Shown here: positions 39,801-47,620 of the stretch, piece after piece | Layout of the letters: each line of letters starts with the position of its first letter | Numbering within the stretch: the stretch's first letter is position 1 | Assembly (NCBI GenBank): GCA_038501785.1 | Contig: JBAMJR010000168.1 | Location: 601,501 to 665,500, forward strand | From: Myoxocephalus aenaeus | Taxonomy: Eukaryota > Chordata > Actinopteri > Perciformes > Cottidae | Direction of reading: 5' to 3' | DNA: 64,000 nucleotides | Translations under genes and position numbers: made by a program | The notes under the pieces: generated by a model | Told to the model about the DNA's origin: nothing | What the model saw: the letters and a program-made list of their open reading frames with translations, nothing else | Database searches by the model: none

Positions 39801-40743
39801 CAGGTCCTGCAGGTCCTGCTGCTGATCCAGCAGCTGGAGAGCCGCCTCCTGCAGCCGCAGAGCATCTTCCTGCTTCGGCCTCTTCACCACACGGCCAGCT
39901 GCGGGGAAACCCACACAATACACACATCTTTATATGCACACCCTTTCAGTGTTGTATTATATAACACAGTTTGCCATTGCATTAGGCCACTTTGTTGCGC
40001 TGAAGTTGTGGCAAAAAACTAAGCTGCCTTGACTAGATAGGGTTAGGGTGGTCCAGGTATAGGTAGGGGAACCAACAGTATTCGGCACAACACAGCTAAC
40101 TTCAGTAGGTTATCTTGTTGAAAACATGACGTAAAAAGGAATGGATTCTCCGCCAAACTCAAAAAGCTGTCAATTTAACGTCCACGCCAATGGCCGGTGT
40201 TACGGTTTAATAAGCGACCGTGTTAACCGACGACTTTCATCCTTGTTGTCGTAGTTAGACAGCTGTTTGAAAATAGGAAGAAAACACGTAGCTGCCCTCG
40301 TGAATGCCGCATTATTTAATTTGTATATGATATATTATTATGTATATGAGAGGGTTTGACACCGTATTAAAAAAATGTAAGCGCCATTCTCGATAACGGC
40401 TGTCGTAACTACGGCAACAACGGACGCGTTCGGCTGAAAAGTCGCCAGTTAACACGGTCGCCTGTTAAACCGTAACACCGGAGGTGAAATCAACCGCCAG
40501 CATGAGTGAACGTGACCAACGTCAGACCGTATTTATAAAGACAATACAGCCATGGTCAAGATGACATCCACGGGGAGAGCGGACTAGATACACGTTGGTC
40601 TGACTACAGTTTAACGGTGTGTTCTCATTAGGAGTCGGTCTTCGCTAATGGCGTTAGCGTTAGCTTGCTGCTGTCGACTCACCGAGGAGGCTCGACAGAG
40701 TCCTCTTCTGAGAGACCGTTTCACACGACGCACTCAGTGACAT
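8908..40743 (-). CDS. fanca: FANCA: Fanconi anaemia core-complex scaffold, 41 coding exons
   Basis: Exons in transcript order: 40743-40683, 39898-39786, 37868-37814, 37554-37412, 36963-36868, 36627-36554, 35982-35873, 35072-34962, 34433-34370, 33725-33613, 33409-33333, 32755-32614, 30854-30721, 30402-30292, 29298-29203, 29024-28962, 28320-28232, 28116-28056, 27979-27930, 27684-27614, 26674-26576, 26144-26011, 25924-25854, 25245-25146, 24998-24811, 24065-23969, 23422-23219, 23138-23065, 22969-22841, 19610-19532, 15585-15416, 15150-15045, 14941-14882, 14792-14688, 13869-13754, 13571-13418, 10148-10055, 9967-9892, 9827-9657, 9584-9486, 9006-8908. They give about 1,419 codons (human 1,455). Phases agree at every junction except exon 38/39. 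Landmarks shared with the recalled human protein: LLAGRVVKRPK (N-terminal nuclear signal), ALEGPAIFPSYSSWFK, LAKTRLADLK, MGLYEDVS, IFRRPYFLSRFL. FANCA acts in the nucleus with FANCG and FAAP20 in the complex that monoubiquitinates FANCD2-FANCI for crosslink repair. Introns are loaded with mobile elements; several splice sites abut (CA)n tracts. Confidence 0.95.
11094..12392. mobile_element. PIF/Harbinger-type non-autonomous element in fanca intron 36
   Basis: Ends are GGGGGTATTCTTCGTACC on the left and, inverted, GGGGGTATTTTTCGTACC on the right. Both sides carry a CTG triplet (11091-11093 and 12393-12395), the CWG 3-bp duplication typical of PIF/Harbinger. Inverted similarity continues inwards for about 100 bp (a 'caggcttt..cggttcttc' block near both ends). 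Length 1,299 bp. No intact transposase or Myb-like frame is visible; short broken frames at 11243-11537 were not recognised. Confidence 0.75.
12795..13350 (+). repeat. Repeat shared with 21236-21735, copy 1
   Basis: Shares long blocks with the interior of the element at 21053-22331: 'cagattgctccatcagaca', 'gcaaaaaataactaatat', 'cgtaacctgttaacg' and 'tgtatttattaatgactta', in the same order and orientation. It lacks that element's CAGTGTTTCCCC ends, so it is probably an internal fragment. Its right side ends about 65 bp below fanca exon 36. Confidence 0.65.
15155..15246. repeat. (CA)n, 46 units, at the 3' end of fanca intron 31
   Basis: On the transcript strand this is (GT)n ending four bases before the acceptor of exon 32 (15150). 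It pairs with the AC tract at the other end of the same intron. Confidence 0.95.
15350..15410. repeat. (TG)n, about 30 units, at the 5' end of fanca intron 31
   Basis: On the transcript strand this is (CA)n starting six bases after the donor of exon 31 (15416). It is complementary to the tract at 15155-15246 in the same 265-nt intron. Confidence 0.95.
15624..19393 (-). mobile_element. 5'-truncated L1-type LINE in fanca intron 30
   Basis: A perfect 17-bp target duplication (GTTTTTCTGATTTGCTT) flanks it at 15607-15623 and 19394-19410. The poly(A) side is the T-rich run just inside 15624. The element is in the sense orientation of fanca. The 5' end is missing: it begins inside the apurinic endonuclease domain, so the insertion is about 3.77 kb instead of a full L1. 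Confidence 0.92.
16022..19393 (-). pseudogene. L1 ORF2 remnant: endonuclease, reverse transcriptase, zinc knuckle; frameshifted
   Basis: The longest part (19393-17637) encodes most of the endonuclease (GGDWNIRLNP, YTFYSCPHDTYSRIDYFF, LSDHAPL), then reverse transcriptase blocks (LKANKSPGPDGLPSEWYK, LDAEKAFDSVSW, GTRQGCPISPLLF). The frame then shifts near 17640 into LYADDILIYL, the catalytic YADD, again near 17050, and again near 16300 into the cysteine/histidine-rich tail (CWRRCGAHEANHWHIFWECP). Three frame breaks and the lost 5' end make it inactive. Confidence 0.9.
19686..20465 (+). mobile_element. Second L1-type LINE, 3' end only, in fanca intron 29
   Basis: An open frame from about 19686 to 20264 matches the last part of the L1 above block for block: EEDWSNMC for SSEDWLDVC, LWREFCWRNLIRYFITPK for IWREFAWKC...FFITPK, CWRKCGEQLADHFHIFW for CWRRCGAHEANHWHIFW. 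Orientation is opposite to fanca. After the stop come a short 3' UTR, a (TATG)/(CATA) tract and an AATAAA near 20460. It is 5'-truncated; no target duplication was identified. Confidence 0.85.
20346..20430. repeat. Inverted tetranucleotide array (TATG)n-(CATA)n-(TATG)n
   Basis: About seven TATG units, then about eight CATA units, then about six TATG units. The blocks are complementary and can fold on themselves. It lies in the L1 3' tail and may be its expanded simple-repeat tail. Confidence 0.9.
21053..22331. mobile_element. hAT-like non-autonomous element (CAGTGTTTCCCC ends)
   Basis: The left end is CAGTGTTTCCCC and the right end, read inverted, is CAGTGTTTCCCC. The subterminal parts are G/C-rich (runs of G near 21083 and 22265, of C near 22298). 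The flanks resemble each other (GTGTTT) but no clean 8-bp duplication is seen. The interior carries a 19-20-bp minisatellite and the block shared with 12795-13350. No transposase frame. Confidence 0.6.
21785..21945. repeat. Minisatellite, 19-20-bp unit, about 8 copies
   Basis: Unit close to GAGAGCTGCTCCGGGTTCA, with small changes between copies (CCGG/CCGT/CTGG/CTGT). It is inside the hAT-like element at 21053-22331. Confidence 0.9.
22973..23064. repeat. AC/GT self-complementary pair making up fanca intron 28
   Basis: (CA)17 at 22973-23006 and (GT)n at 23037-23064 with one GC, separated by about 30 nt. On the transcript strand the order is AC repeat right after the exon 28 donor, then GT repeat right before the exon 29 acceptor. 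The whole 95-nt intron can fold into one hairpin. Confidence 0.95.
24155..24783. mobile_element. hAT element with 8-bp target duplication in fanca intron 25
   Basis: The left end is TAGGGCTGGGCGGTATG and the right end, inverted, is TAGGGCTGTGCGGTATAC. Flanks GTTCAAGT (24147-24154) and GTTCGAGT (24784-24791) form an 8-bp duplication with one mismatch. Length 629 bp. The frame at 24288-24491 is not transposase-like, so the element is non-autonomous. Its right end is 28 bp from fanca exon 25. Confidence 0.85.
27139..27170. repeat. Poly-T tract (32 T)
   Basis: An uninterrupted T run in fanca intron 20. It could be the poly(A) tail of an old - strand retroposon, but no recognisable body lies beside it. 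Confidence 0.9.
28419..28638. mobile_element. MITE with about 40-bp inverted repeats, copy 1 (fanca intron 16)
   Basis: The left arm starts CCGGTGTTTCGGTGCAACG and the right arm, inverted, starts CCGGTGTTTCAGTTTAACG. Both continue with GAGTGACCGTGT(C/T)AACTGGTGACT. Same family as 40194-40481. No frame; no clear target duplication. Confidence 0.75.
29034..29104. repeat. (CA)n, 35 units, beside the acceptor of fanca exon 16
   Basis: Read on the transcript strand as (GT)n ending about nine bases before the exon 16 acceptor. The donor side of this intron has no AC tract. Confidence 0.95.
29310..29735 (+). mobile_element. LINE-type retroposon 3' end in fanca intron 14
   Basis: Includes the C-terminal coding remnant FKSRLKTFLFAVAFN (near 29463-29510), then a 3' UTR ending AAGCACTTTGAATCGCC ... 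GTGCTACACAAATAAACTTG. This is the usual tail of L2/Rex-like fish LINEs. Antisense to fanca. Confidence 0.7.
29748..29788. repeat. Perfect 20-bp palindrome, 1-bp centre
   Basis: The left arm ACTTCCATTTCACTGGGACT (29748-29767) is the exact reverse complement of 29769-29788, with a single C between. It lies 13 bp beyond the LINE tail ending near 29735. Confidence 0.97.
30049..30119. repeat. (TA)n microsatellite
   Basis: About 35 TA units in fanca intron 14. Confidence 0.95.
31278..32411 (+). mobile_element. hAT element with decayed transposase, fanca intron 12
   Basis: Ends CAGGCATGTCCAAAGT and, inverted, CAGGGGTGTCCAAACT. Flanking TTTTAGAC at 31270-31277 and 32412-32419 is a perfect 8-bp duplication. 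The interior keeps fragments like the ZBED/GTF2IRD2-type hAT transposase: NMSLQGKEQ-like near 31830-31865, a phenylalanine/leucine-rich block near 31900-31925, and LSAIEKEFKLLSTPFLMM near 32072-32125. These are in several frames with stops, so the copy is dead. It also holds a 29-bp tandem repeat (about 31612-31715, unit GAGTCTGACCTCTCAGGG...) whose last copy runs into an inverted partial copy. Confidence 0.85.
32216..32299. repeat. (TA)n microsatellite inside the hAT relic
   Basis: About 42 TA units near the right end of the hAT element. Confidence 0.95.
33935..34197. repeat. Dispersed repeat with AGACCATA/TATGGT ends, copy B
   Basis: Same order of blocks as 5518-5733: 'cagaccataa', 'gggcggggct', 'tgattgacaggt', 'tctctacatcact', 'aagatggcgac', 'ggtgacgccatgacgac', 'cctatggt'. 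In fanca intron 9. Confidence 0.6.
34478..34866. mobile_element. hAT-like short element, inverted relative of 3362-3698
   Basis: Begins CAGGGTTCATACACAT. Read in reverse it shares long blocks with the znf276-side copy ('aatgtttattcttttaatca', 'gcaggcatacatacaggc', 'tgtcatttaaggtttactgta'). The right terminal repeat is not found, so this copy is truncated or diverged. In fanca intron 8. Confidence 0.6.
36355..36510. repeat. Large palindrome, about 156 bp, in fanca intron 6
   Basis: The arms begin TAATTTACTTGTTATTACAT and end with its reverse complement. The central 50 bp around TATATA (from GCTTTGATAGTGTTTG to its complement) is perfect. Mismatches and small indels lie only in the middle of each arm. 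It sits 43 bp from the exon 6 donor (36554). It may be a MITE or a fold-back duplication. Confidence 0.85.
36790..36867. repeat. (CA)n at the donor of fanca exon 5
   Basis: On the transcript strand the donor itself is the start of a GT repeat: CAG|GTGTGTGTGT. Thirty-nine units with one CATA interruption. Confidence 0.95.
38548..39768 (-). mobile_element. Complete Tc1/mariner DD36E (Incomer-like) transposon, copy 1
   Basis: 1,221 bp between TA dinucleotides (38546-38547, 39769-39770). Terminal inverted repeats are CACTCACCTAAAGGATTATT... at both ends, perfect for about 29 bp. It encodes one intact transposase in the sense of fanca and lies in fanca intron 2; its upper end is 15 bp from the exon 2 donor. 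The copy at 61949-63169 has the same length and differs at only a few bases. Confidence 0.95.
38580..39620 (-). CDS. Tc1/mariner transposase, DD36E, intact (346 aa)
   Basis: Open frame of 346 codons from ATG to stop, filling nearly the whole element. Residues 1-110 form the paired-type helix-turn-helix DNA-binding region (SQSAQLLGFSRTTISRVYK). Catalytic residues are D155 (WSDES), D246 (QQDNAPCH) and E283 (NPIEHLW). There are 36 residues between the second D and the E, so this is DD36E and not the DD34E of classical Tc1. A glycine-rich box (AGGGGVMVWG) lies at 189-198. From family knowledge DD36E matches the 'Incomer' group of vertebrates. Compared with copy 2 it differs at residues 9 (H/N), 158 (G/R), 242 (S/Y) and 269 (L/V). 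Residue 158, just after WSDES, is usually R in relatives, so this copy may be less active. Confidence 0.93.
   Translation of the reverse strand: MGKKGDLSHFERGMVVGARRAGLSISQSAQLLGFSRTTISRVYKEWCEKGKTSSMRQSCGRKCLVDARGQRRMGRLIQADRRATLTEITTRYNRGMQQSICEATTRTTLRRMGYNSRRPHRVPLISTTNRKKRLQFARAHQNWTVEDWKNVAWSDESGFLLRHSDGRVRIWRKQNENMDPSCLVTTVQAGGGGVMVWGMFSWHTLGPLVPIGHRLNATAYLSIVSDHVHPFMATMYPSSDGSFQQDNAPCHKAPIISNWFLEHDNEFTLLKWPPQSPDLNPIEHLWDVVERELRALDVHPTNLHQLQDAILSIWANISKECFQHLVESMPRRIKAVLKAKGGQTQY
40194..40481. mobile_element. MITE with about 40-bp inverted repeats, copy 2 (fanca intron 1)
   Basis: Arms CCGGTGTTACGGTTTAATAA and, inverted, CCGGTGTTACGGTTTAACAG, continuing GCGACCGTGTTAAC and ending near CGACTTT. 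Same family as 28419-28638 but with a different, AT-rich centre. Confidence 0.75.
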
Positions 40744-40960
40744 GTTTACTTTTCGGTTGAATGTTAACAGCGCTTCGAGTTACAGTCGGCGTTTCGGCCA
40801 ATTCGTCCCCATTAGCGACACGCTAACCGAGAGCCTTCATTCCCCGACCAGCTTTGCCCAGGATGCTCCGCACTCTTTTGGTTCACTTTCTCCTCGGTGT
40901 TGCTCCTCGCGCTCTTCTCTCTCATTGGTCCGCGTGAGAGCCAATCAGGACAGACCTTTC
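40744..40960 (-). promoter_or_regulatory. fanca: fanca 5' UTR and promoter region
   Basis: Lies directly above the fanca ATG. Two CCAAT boxes in opposite orientation sit 12 bp apart (ATTGG 40924-40928, CCAAT 40941-40945), in a CpG-containing stretch without a TATA box. No other gene starts on the opposite side nearby, so it is not an obvious bidirectional promoter. The transcription start is not visible. Confidence 0.5.
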
Positions 40961-41796
40961 TATGTGCGGGACAAACAGAAAGTATTCCGGAGTTTTAAAG
41001 TACAATTTTTGTTTTTTGTCGACGTTTGTTTGCTAAAAGTTCATGTCCTTGCCGGTCCTTTTCATACTCAGATAACTTTTACAATAAAAAAACAAAAACA
41101 ACGCATGGATAATATATAATTGTGGAACAAATTAAAGACTGAATTTCACTTTTTTTTTAAGTTGTCTTTACCCTCTATTGTAGTCAATAGTAAATTATTT
41201 TATTTTTGCATCCACCAAAAAGTTTCGTGTTTAATTAATTCCTTCTTTTTTTCAAAAGCTGACTTCTCCTGTGTGGCTCTGGTGTTTGCAATATTCTGTT
41301 TTGAAACTCAACCTGAACTCTTGTGGTGTAGCCTACCCTTCCTCCTGCCCTCCCCTTGGGACACAGTTTAATTAAGAGAATAAGAGCCTCACTTCACTGC
41401 ATCCTGTTATACCAGAGCAGCATCTCTGCATTGTGGATCACCTTTCATCAGCCTGTACTGGTTGTCTGTTCTTTTTGTTCCCAGTTGTGTTTATTCTTCA
41501 GTGTAACAGGGCGTTACGTCAAAAAGTATGCTCAGCTGATCTGTATTTGAAAAGGCTGAATAAATACAACTGGGGGGGAATTTGTAGTCACTATGATGTT
41601 GTTCCCCCATGATTTGTTGTTGCATTGCATCAATAAATGTCACAGATAAAGCATTCTGCTGCAACCTCTAAAAAGGGTTAAACACACAGCCAACGGTCCT
41701 GTTTCTAGAACAGGAAGCAGAAAGACCACAGAATGAAATGAATGAAACAGGAACAGAGTATTTCTTCTCATATATGATAAATGTGTTTTCCAGTTG

Positions 41797-41998
<202 letters not shown>

Positions 41999-43139
41999 AT
42001 ACAACACTGGCGGTGGAAGAAGTATTCAGATTCTTTACTTGGGCAAAAGTACCAACACTGCAATGTAAAATCAATTTAAATATACCACATGCAAATAAAA
42101 GTCCTGTATTCAAAATGTGGCTGAAGTAAAAGTACAGTACTGTAAAAAAAAATACTCATTATCCAGACAGAATTACAGAATTGAATGCATTAATGCATGA
42201 GTAATATTTGCATAGCTGAACAAGACAGAGATCATTTAAACTATTTCATTTATTGTTATGTTGTTTAATGTATGTCCAGTACAACAACATACTTTATAAG
42301 CTGATGATACGGTTTTTATATGATATATTAATCTTACTTTATGGTTTTCCAAGGGTGTACTTCTATCCACAGTTCCTTTTTTCCTCAACTGTAACTCTGT
42401 GTCAGTGTTGCATTGTGGGACAACAGCATCCATTAACTCCACAAAGCCCATCTGAGTGCATCAAGGCATTTAAAAAGTATGCTGGTATTTTTTTATTTTG
42501 TCCTTTTTTCTTAAATTGTTTCTTTTTTTGGCCCTTCACAGGCATAAAAAAAGGCAGTCCAATGTGTTTTACAGAGGAATATTCACAAAACATATATACA
42601 TATATATATAAATTATTAAATAAATAAATATTATAATAAGTGTCATTATTATTATGTTGGGACATGTCTGGACATGTGGGATCCGAGCATCCTCCTTTCC
42701 ATTATAAACTGCAGGGATGTCTTCTTCTACTGTGAGAAGCTGCGGTGTTTGACCCCAAAACACGGGGTGTTTTGTTGTTGTGCAAAATCAAAAGATGAAA
42801 TAAAGACAACAACAACAAAAAGAACTAACAGGATTCGACTCAGTTCAGGTGATGCACAGTGAGCGCCACACCTTGAGGGGCGGCCATGACTGTGCGGCGG
42901 TGGCGGGCTCCATCTTGGCCTCGGGTGTTTGCGCCATGTGTTTGTTTCTGGACTTCCCGGCTTCATTGCAGCAGGGAAACTGTCTCGTGGGAGCCGCTGA
43001 AAGGAACTCATGAAAACTTAATGCAATGTGTCCTCATGAATTTTTAAGAGCTCCCCTCCTCCTATTGTGCCGCTAATGTGCGCGGCTGGAAATACAAACG
43101 CTTTGATTGAAGGCCTGACTGCATCTGGACCTCAGCAGG

Positions 43140-43143
<4 letters not shown>

Positions 43144-43170
<27 letters not shown>
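43144..43170. repeat. (TG)n microsatellite
   Basis: About 13 TG units. Confidence 0.95.
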
Positions 43171-43171
<1 letters not shown>

Positions 43172-43233
43172 ATGATGTTTAAGAACACGTGGTGTCAGCA
43201 TGCATTGGCAGATTTGTAGTGGTTTTGTGTCTC

Positions 43234-43395
43234 TTCGTAGTCATGTTGGTTCTCTTTGTAGTTGTGTTGTGTCTCTTTGTAGTTGTGTTGTGTCTCTTCG
43301 TAGTCATGTTGGTTCTCTTTGTAGTTGTGTTGTGTCTCTTTGTAGTTGTGTTGTGTCTCTTTGTAGTTGTGTTTTGTCTCTTTGTAGTTGTGTTT
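43234..43395. repeat. Minisatellite, 21-bp unit, about 8 copies
   Basis: Units alternate between TTGTAGTTGTGTTGTGTCTC and TCGTAGTCATGTTGGTTCTC variants. Because 21 is a multiple of three it gives long artificial frames on both strands; it is not a gene. Confidence 0.9.
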
Positions 43396-45604
43396 TCACT
43401 TTGTAGTCATTATGCATCTCTCTGTGGTTGTCTGTGTCTTTGTGTCTCATTTTGTCTCTCTTGTTAAGTGTCTCTCTGTAGTCACTCTTTTTGTTGTCAC
43501 TTTGTCTCTTTGTGTTTGTTTTCAGTCCGTCTGTATTGAGTGACATTTTGTCAGTGAAGGCCTTGACACTTTCGGCCCCGGTCAACATCATGTCACCGCG
43601 ATAGAATCAAACTATTCCAATAGCAGGTCAGCTCACACAAAATACCACATATTCTGCACGTCATCTACAAGAGAGCGCGTGGAACAAACGCATTACATTC
43701 TCTGAAGCTGGAATTTCCAGCCACTCCTCAAGCAACCACTGACTTAATTACTATGGAGACTTCCAAAAGTTCTGCACCTTTAAATTACAAAACTGGATGA
43801 AGAAATTTAAGAATAATTCAGTGTGTTCAGTACTTAATATAGAACGTACTTTGTGACTAAAAGTGAGCAATAACCAAAAAATTAGCAAGAAAGCAGATTG
43901 TGTCCCCCTGTAATGCGTGTGAAATCTATCCAGTTCCCACTGGTTGCATGAATGTATTTAGTTACAGTCACACCCATGTAGGTCAGGGCCTCTAGTGGAG
44001 AAGACATCCATAGTAATGCCACAGAAAGGGTAGGTGTGGTAACCTACAAGGCAGCGCAAAGCGGTCGTGACTCAGAAGGATCATGTTGCACTTGGTCCAG
44101 CCACCGTTCCCCCGGGTCACACCTCCTCTCTGCGAGCGAGGCGGCCACAGGAGTTGAAAGCGCGGCATCACCGCGGCCGAGGCTCTCGGGCCCGCAGGTC
44201 TCACAGCTGCGCTACATTCCTGAGCGCTCAGTCAGAACACGGCGGGTCTGAACACTCGTTGTTTTTTCCACTACGAAAACTTACAGAAAGTTAGCGAGAA
44301 CACGGAATAAAAAAGGAAAAAAAGTCTGCTGCTCTTGACGCGTAAACAGGAAGCGCGGTCTTTGCATAAACATCCCTTCCTCTTGGTTCACTGCAGCCGC
44401 TTCTCGAAACAGAAAATAGGACTCATTCCAACAATGAGTACATGTTGTGACTGGAATCTGCTGTCAATAGCTTATACTGATACTAACTGGACCCTGTTCT
44501 CTGGTACAACAGCTTCTAAAGCAAAGGTTACAGCCGGCCTTCTAACCTCACAGACCTCTTGCTTTTAATCTCCTCTTTTAAATTACGGTGTTCATGTGTG
44601 CCTCGATCTCTTCCTCACATCTTTCCTCTTCTAGCATTTAGGCTCATGGTTTTGTTTTTAACCAGATACCGCACAAAGGAGGTTTGTGGTGCTTGAAGCA
44701 GTAAAATAAAGATGTGCAGAAACATACATGCCTTTACCAGAAACGATGTACTTGGTGCTCTGAAACCTCCACAGAACACACTGCTAACACACAACTCAAA
44801 GCACGTCGGACCCTCGGAAACAAGTGGTATTTGAGCTGCACAAACTCAATTCACCTCCATTGAAAAAAAAACCTGACGAGTAACTCTTCCATTAAAAACA
44901 TTAATAATAAGCAACATTTAAAGGTCGATCGAGGCAGAGATGATTGAAGCAAGTATATATACTATTATAAGAGTCATTTACTGTACACCTCTACTGTCTG
45001 TAAAGCTTAATAAAATGTCAGACGGTGGAAGTGCAATACAAATGTTTTCAATTAAATGTAGTGAAGCAAAAGTAGCCGATAAAGTACCGGTAGCATGAAA
45101 GCAAAATACTCAAGTAATAAAGAAGAGCCTCAGAACTTCAATAGTTATTTAAAAATCCCAAACTTAGCTGAATTTATTTTTTGTGTGTGTGTACTGGCCC
45201 TTTAAAAAGTCGTCCCGTAAGTGCAGCCATGTTTGATTGGTTGATTACGCAACCTTTTGTCGGAATCATTCGCAATGTAGCCTGTATAGACTAATAATAA
45301 TACTTAATAATAATACTAGAACACAAGTAGGATAACATTCGATTCCACTGGAGCGTGTACGCTCGTGTTTTATTCCCCTTTCAGTGGGCGGTTTAGTTTC
45401 TTGAGGGCGTGTTGCTGCTTTTTTAGTATTTTTCCTTCCCAAAATGTTAACACTCTGCTCTGTAAATGCGTAAAGAACGGCAAACAACCGTCTGCGTGCT
45501 AAAGTGAAACCAAACCGCCAACGGCTGCTATTCTGGTCTCACTCTTTGATGCTCAACACAAACCTGTTAGACGGGTTCCTCAGCACACGCTTAACAAACC
45601 GAGG

Positions 45605-46195
45605 CCTGCTTTAACAGTGTTTTTATTTACTTTTTCTCCACTTCTCCTTATTCAAGTACATGGATTCGCAGATCCAGGAGACACAATCAGTGGCAAATAC
45701 TTTCATAACATCATGATGTTCCTGTTTAATTTCCCCCAAATGATTCCACTTAACCCCAAAAGCTTCTTTCCCCCCCACCAGGCTAAGACACATGGACCTC
45801 TTTGTAAACATGACGCAAATCAATCTTTGCTTTTTGATTACAAAAAAGTAATCTGGTACAAAAATATCCTTTCTTTTATAGGTATGTCTCTTCTTAGGAA
45901 TATTTACACTGAGTACCTCACAGTATAATCTGATTTTAAAAAGTACATACTGTAAAATAAACACAAAAAGGGGGGTCTCAAGAGGGGTAAAAGGCCTTTG
46001 GTTTTCATGAAAAATACGAAAACAACGACAGAAAAGAAAAGTCCATTCGTTGTCCGGTGCACAGCGGCGGTGACCTGACTGGCAGTTGTCGCGCGTCTCA
46101 GACTGCGGGGACACCAAATGTCCACAGGTTGGAAAGAGTTCATTCTTCAAAAAGTTCTGAACCAAGAAAACAAAAACGGAAAAAAAAGACTACAA
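45605..46195 (-). other. slc10a3: slc10a3 3' untranslated region (extent uncertain)
   Basis: Follows the slc10a3 stop on the - strand. An AATAAA-type signal (TTTATT on +) is at about 45622-45628. The - strand frame at 45623-46165 has no recognisable domain and is most likely untranslated. Confidence 0.45.
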
Positions 46196-47620
46196 TCAGG
46201 CGTCGCTCCTGGGGGCGGCGGCGCCGCACAACCTCCGCTTGGCAAAGTAGCCCAGGACGATGAGCAGCATCTCCGAGGTGCTGCTGAGGGCCACGATGAA
46301 GGGCGCCTGGGACGCGAAGTCGGCCTCCGCCCGCCGGAAGGACAGCTGCATGACGGCGAGCGCCAGCAGGCTGTTCTGGACGCCCACCTCGATGCTGACC
46401 GTCTTCCTCAGCGGCGGCGCCAGGCCCGCCAGCTTGGCCAGGACGGCGCCGACCACCAGACCCAGCAAAGGCACCGTGACCCCGACCGCCACGATCTGGG
46501 GCCGCACGTTGGCTAGGATGGACGCGCCCATCTGGTAGGCCATGAAGATGCCGCCGACGATGAGCGCGAAGCTGAAGGGCCGGATGAGCGCCAGCAGGAC
46601 GCGCGTGAGGGCCGGCAGCCGCAGCTTGACCAGCATGCCCAGCGAGATGGGGATGGCGATGAACAGGAGGGTGCCGAGGATCTTCACGAACGGCACGTGC
46701 AGGGCGGCGTGCACGCCCAGGAGCCGGCCGTACAGGGCCGACGACAGGGGCATGGCCGCCGCCGCCACCACCGTGGAGACCAGGGTCATGGAGATGGCCA
46801 GGGTGACGTCGCCCCCGAGCAGCAGGCTGTACAGGTAGCCGCCGCCGCCGCCCGGCGCCGAGCAGGTGATCACCAGGCCCAGGGACAGCGCTTTGGGCAG
46901 CGAGGCCAGCCGGGAGACGCAGTAGGCATACAGTGGCATCACCAGGAACTGACCCAGCACCCCCAGGAGCAGCGGCACCGGGCTCCTCAGGAGGCTCCGC
47001 AGCACCTCCACCTCCACCTTGCACCCAAACGCACACTTGTTGACGAAGATGAGGGGCAGCAGGGCGAACAGCACCGGGTTCTCAGAGAAATGGGACAGGC
47101 CGCCGGACTGCACCAGCCGGGTGGCCGGGTCATCGCTGCCAGGCGCCACCCTGATGGAGTAATCCGTCCTCTCTTCGATCAGAACCGGCACCGAGTCCTG
47201 GTCCAGCTCCAGCAGCTGGATCTGCAGCTGAGCCCGGCCCGGGAACCCGGAGCGGATGCTGATAACGTAGCTCTTGTCCGGGGCTGCGTGGCCGCTGTCC
47301 GTCACGTTGAGGATGGAGAGGACCTCCGGGTCCAGGGAGCGGACCGTCACCGTCTGGCCCCAGCTGCGGCGGCCCTTCCGGGTCCCCGCGGCGCTCCGGT
47401 ACCGGCTGGCGATCACAATCACGCCGTTGGTGTTTTCGGGAAACTCGAACTCCTGCGAGGAGCCGTCCCCGATGGTGATGTACCTGCTGTCGGCCGTCAG
47501 GTTGCTGTCGTTGCTGCTCGTGCTGCTGCTGCTGTCCACGGTCAGGTTCCCGGTGGCCCACGCCCGGTCCGCTCCGCCGGTAATAAGGAAGAGACAACAG
47601 AATGGAAGTAGCGTCCTCAT
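46196..47620 (-). CDS. slc10a3: SLC10A3 (P3 protein), bile-acid/sodium symporter family, 474 aa
   Basis: A single uninterrupted coding exon from ATG (47620) to stop (46196), as in mammals; human is about 477 aa. The N-terminus has a signal peptide (hydrophobic stretch to about residue 22). A luminal/extracellular domain follows to about residue 190 with possible N-glycosylation sites (NLT, NDS, NLT, NVT), then about nine membrane helices of the SLC10 fold. Hallmarks shared with the recalled human protein: YITIGDGS, HFSENPVLFALLPLIFVNKC, FGCKVEVEVL, CSAPGGGGGYLYSLLLGGD, LAISMTLVST and SIEVGVQNSLLALA. The family includes bile-acid transporters, but SLC10A3 itself is an orphan with no agreed substrate. 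The exon is extremely GC-rich with C/G third positions, which opens long false frames on both strands. The start precedes the signal peptide. Confidence 0.95.
   Translation of the reverse strand: MRTLLPFCCLFLITGGADRAWATGNLTVDSSSSTSSNDSNLTADSRYITIGDGSSQEFEFPENTNGVIVIASRYRSAAGTRKGRRSWGQTVTVRSLDPEVLSILNVTDSGHAAPDKSYVISIRSGFPGRAQLQIQLLELDQDSVPVLIEERTDYSIRVAPGSDDPATRLVQSGGLSHFSENPVLFALLPLIFVNKCAFGCKVEVEVLRSLLRSPVPLLLGVLGQFLVMPLYAYCVSRLASLPKALSLGLVITCSAPGGGGGYLYSLLLGGDVTLAISMTLVSTVVAAAAMPLSSALYGRLLGVHAALHVPFVKILGTLLFIAIPISLGMLVKLRLPALTRVLLALIRPFSFALIVGGIFMAYQMGASILANVRPQIVAVGVTVPLLGLVVGAVLAKLAGLAPPLRKTVSIEVGVQNSLLALAVMQLSFRRAEADFASQAPFIVALSSTSEMLLIVLGYFAKRRLCGAAAPRSDA

Noticed and set aside
43189..43591. 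Frames on both strands over 43.2-43.6 kb
   Set aside because: Translation of a 21-bp tandem repeat; no independent coding signal.
46140..47036. 298-codon - strand frame overlapping slc10a3
   Set aside because: It is a shadow frame of the GC-rich slc10a3 exon (alanine/glycine/proline/arginine-rich). slc10a3 itself is unmistakable in the other frame.
46697..47611. 304-codon + strand frame opposite slc10a3
   Set aside because: Antisense shadow caused by strong C/G third-position bias; rich in G, R, Q and H with no domain.
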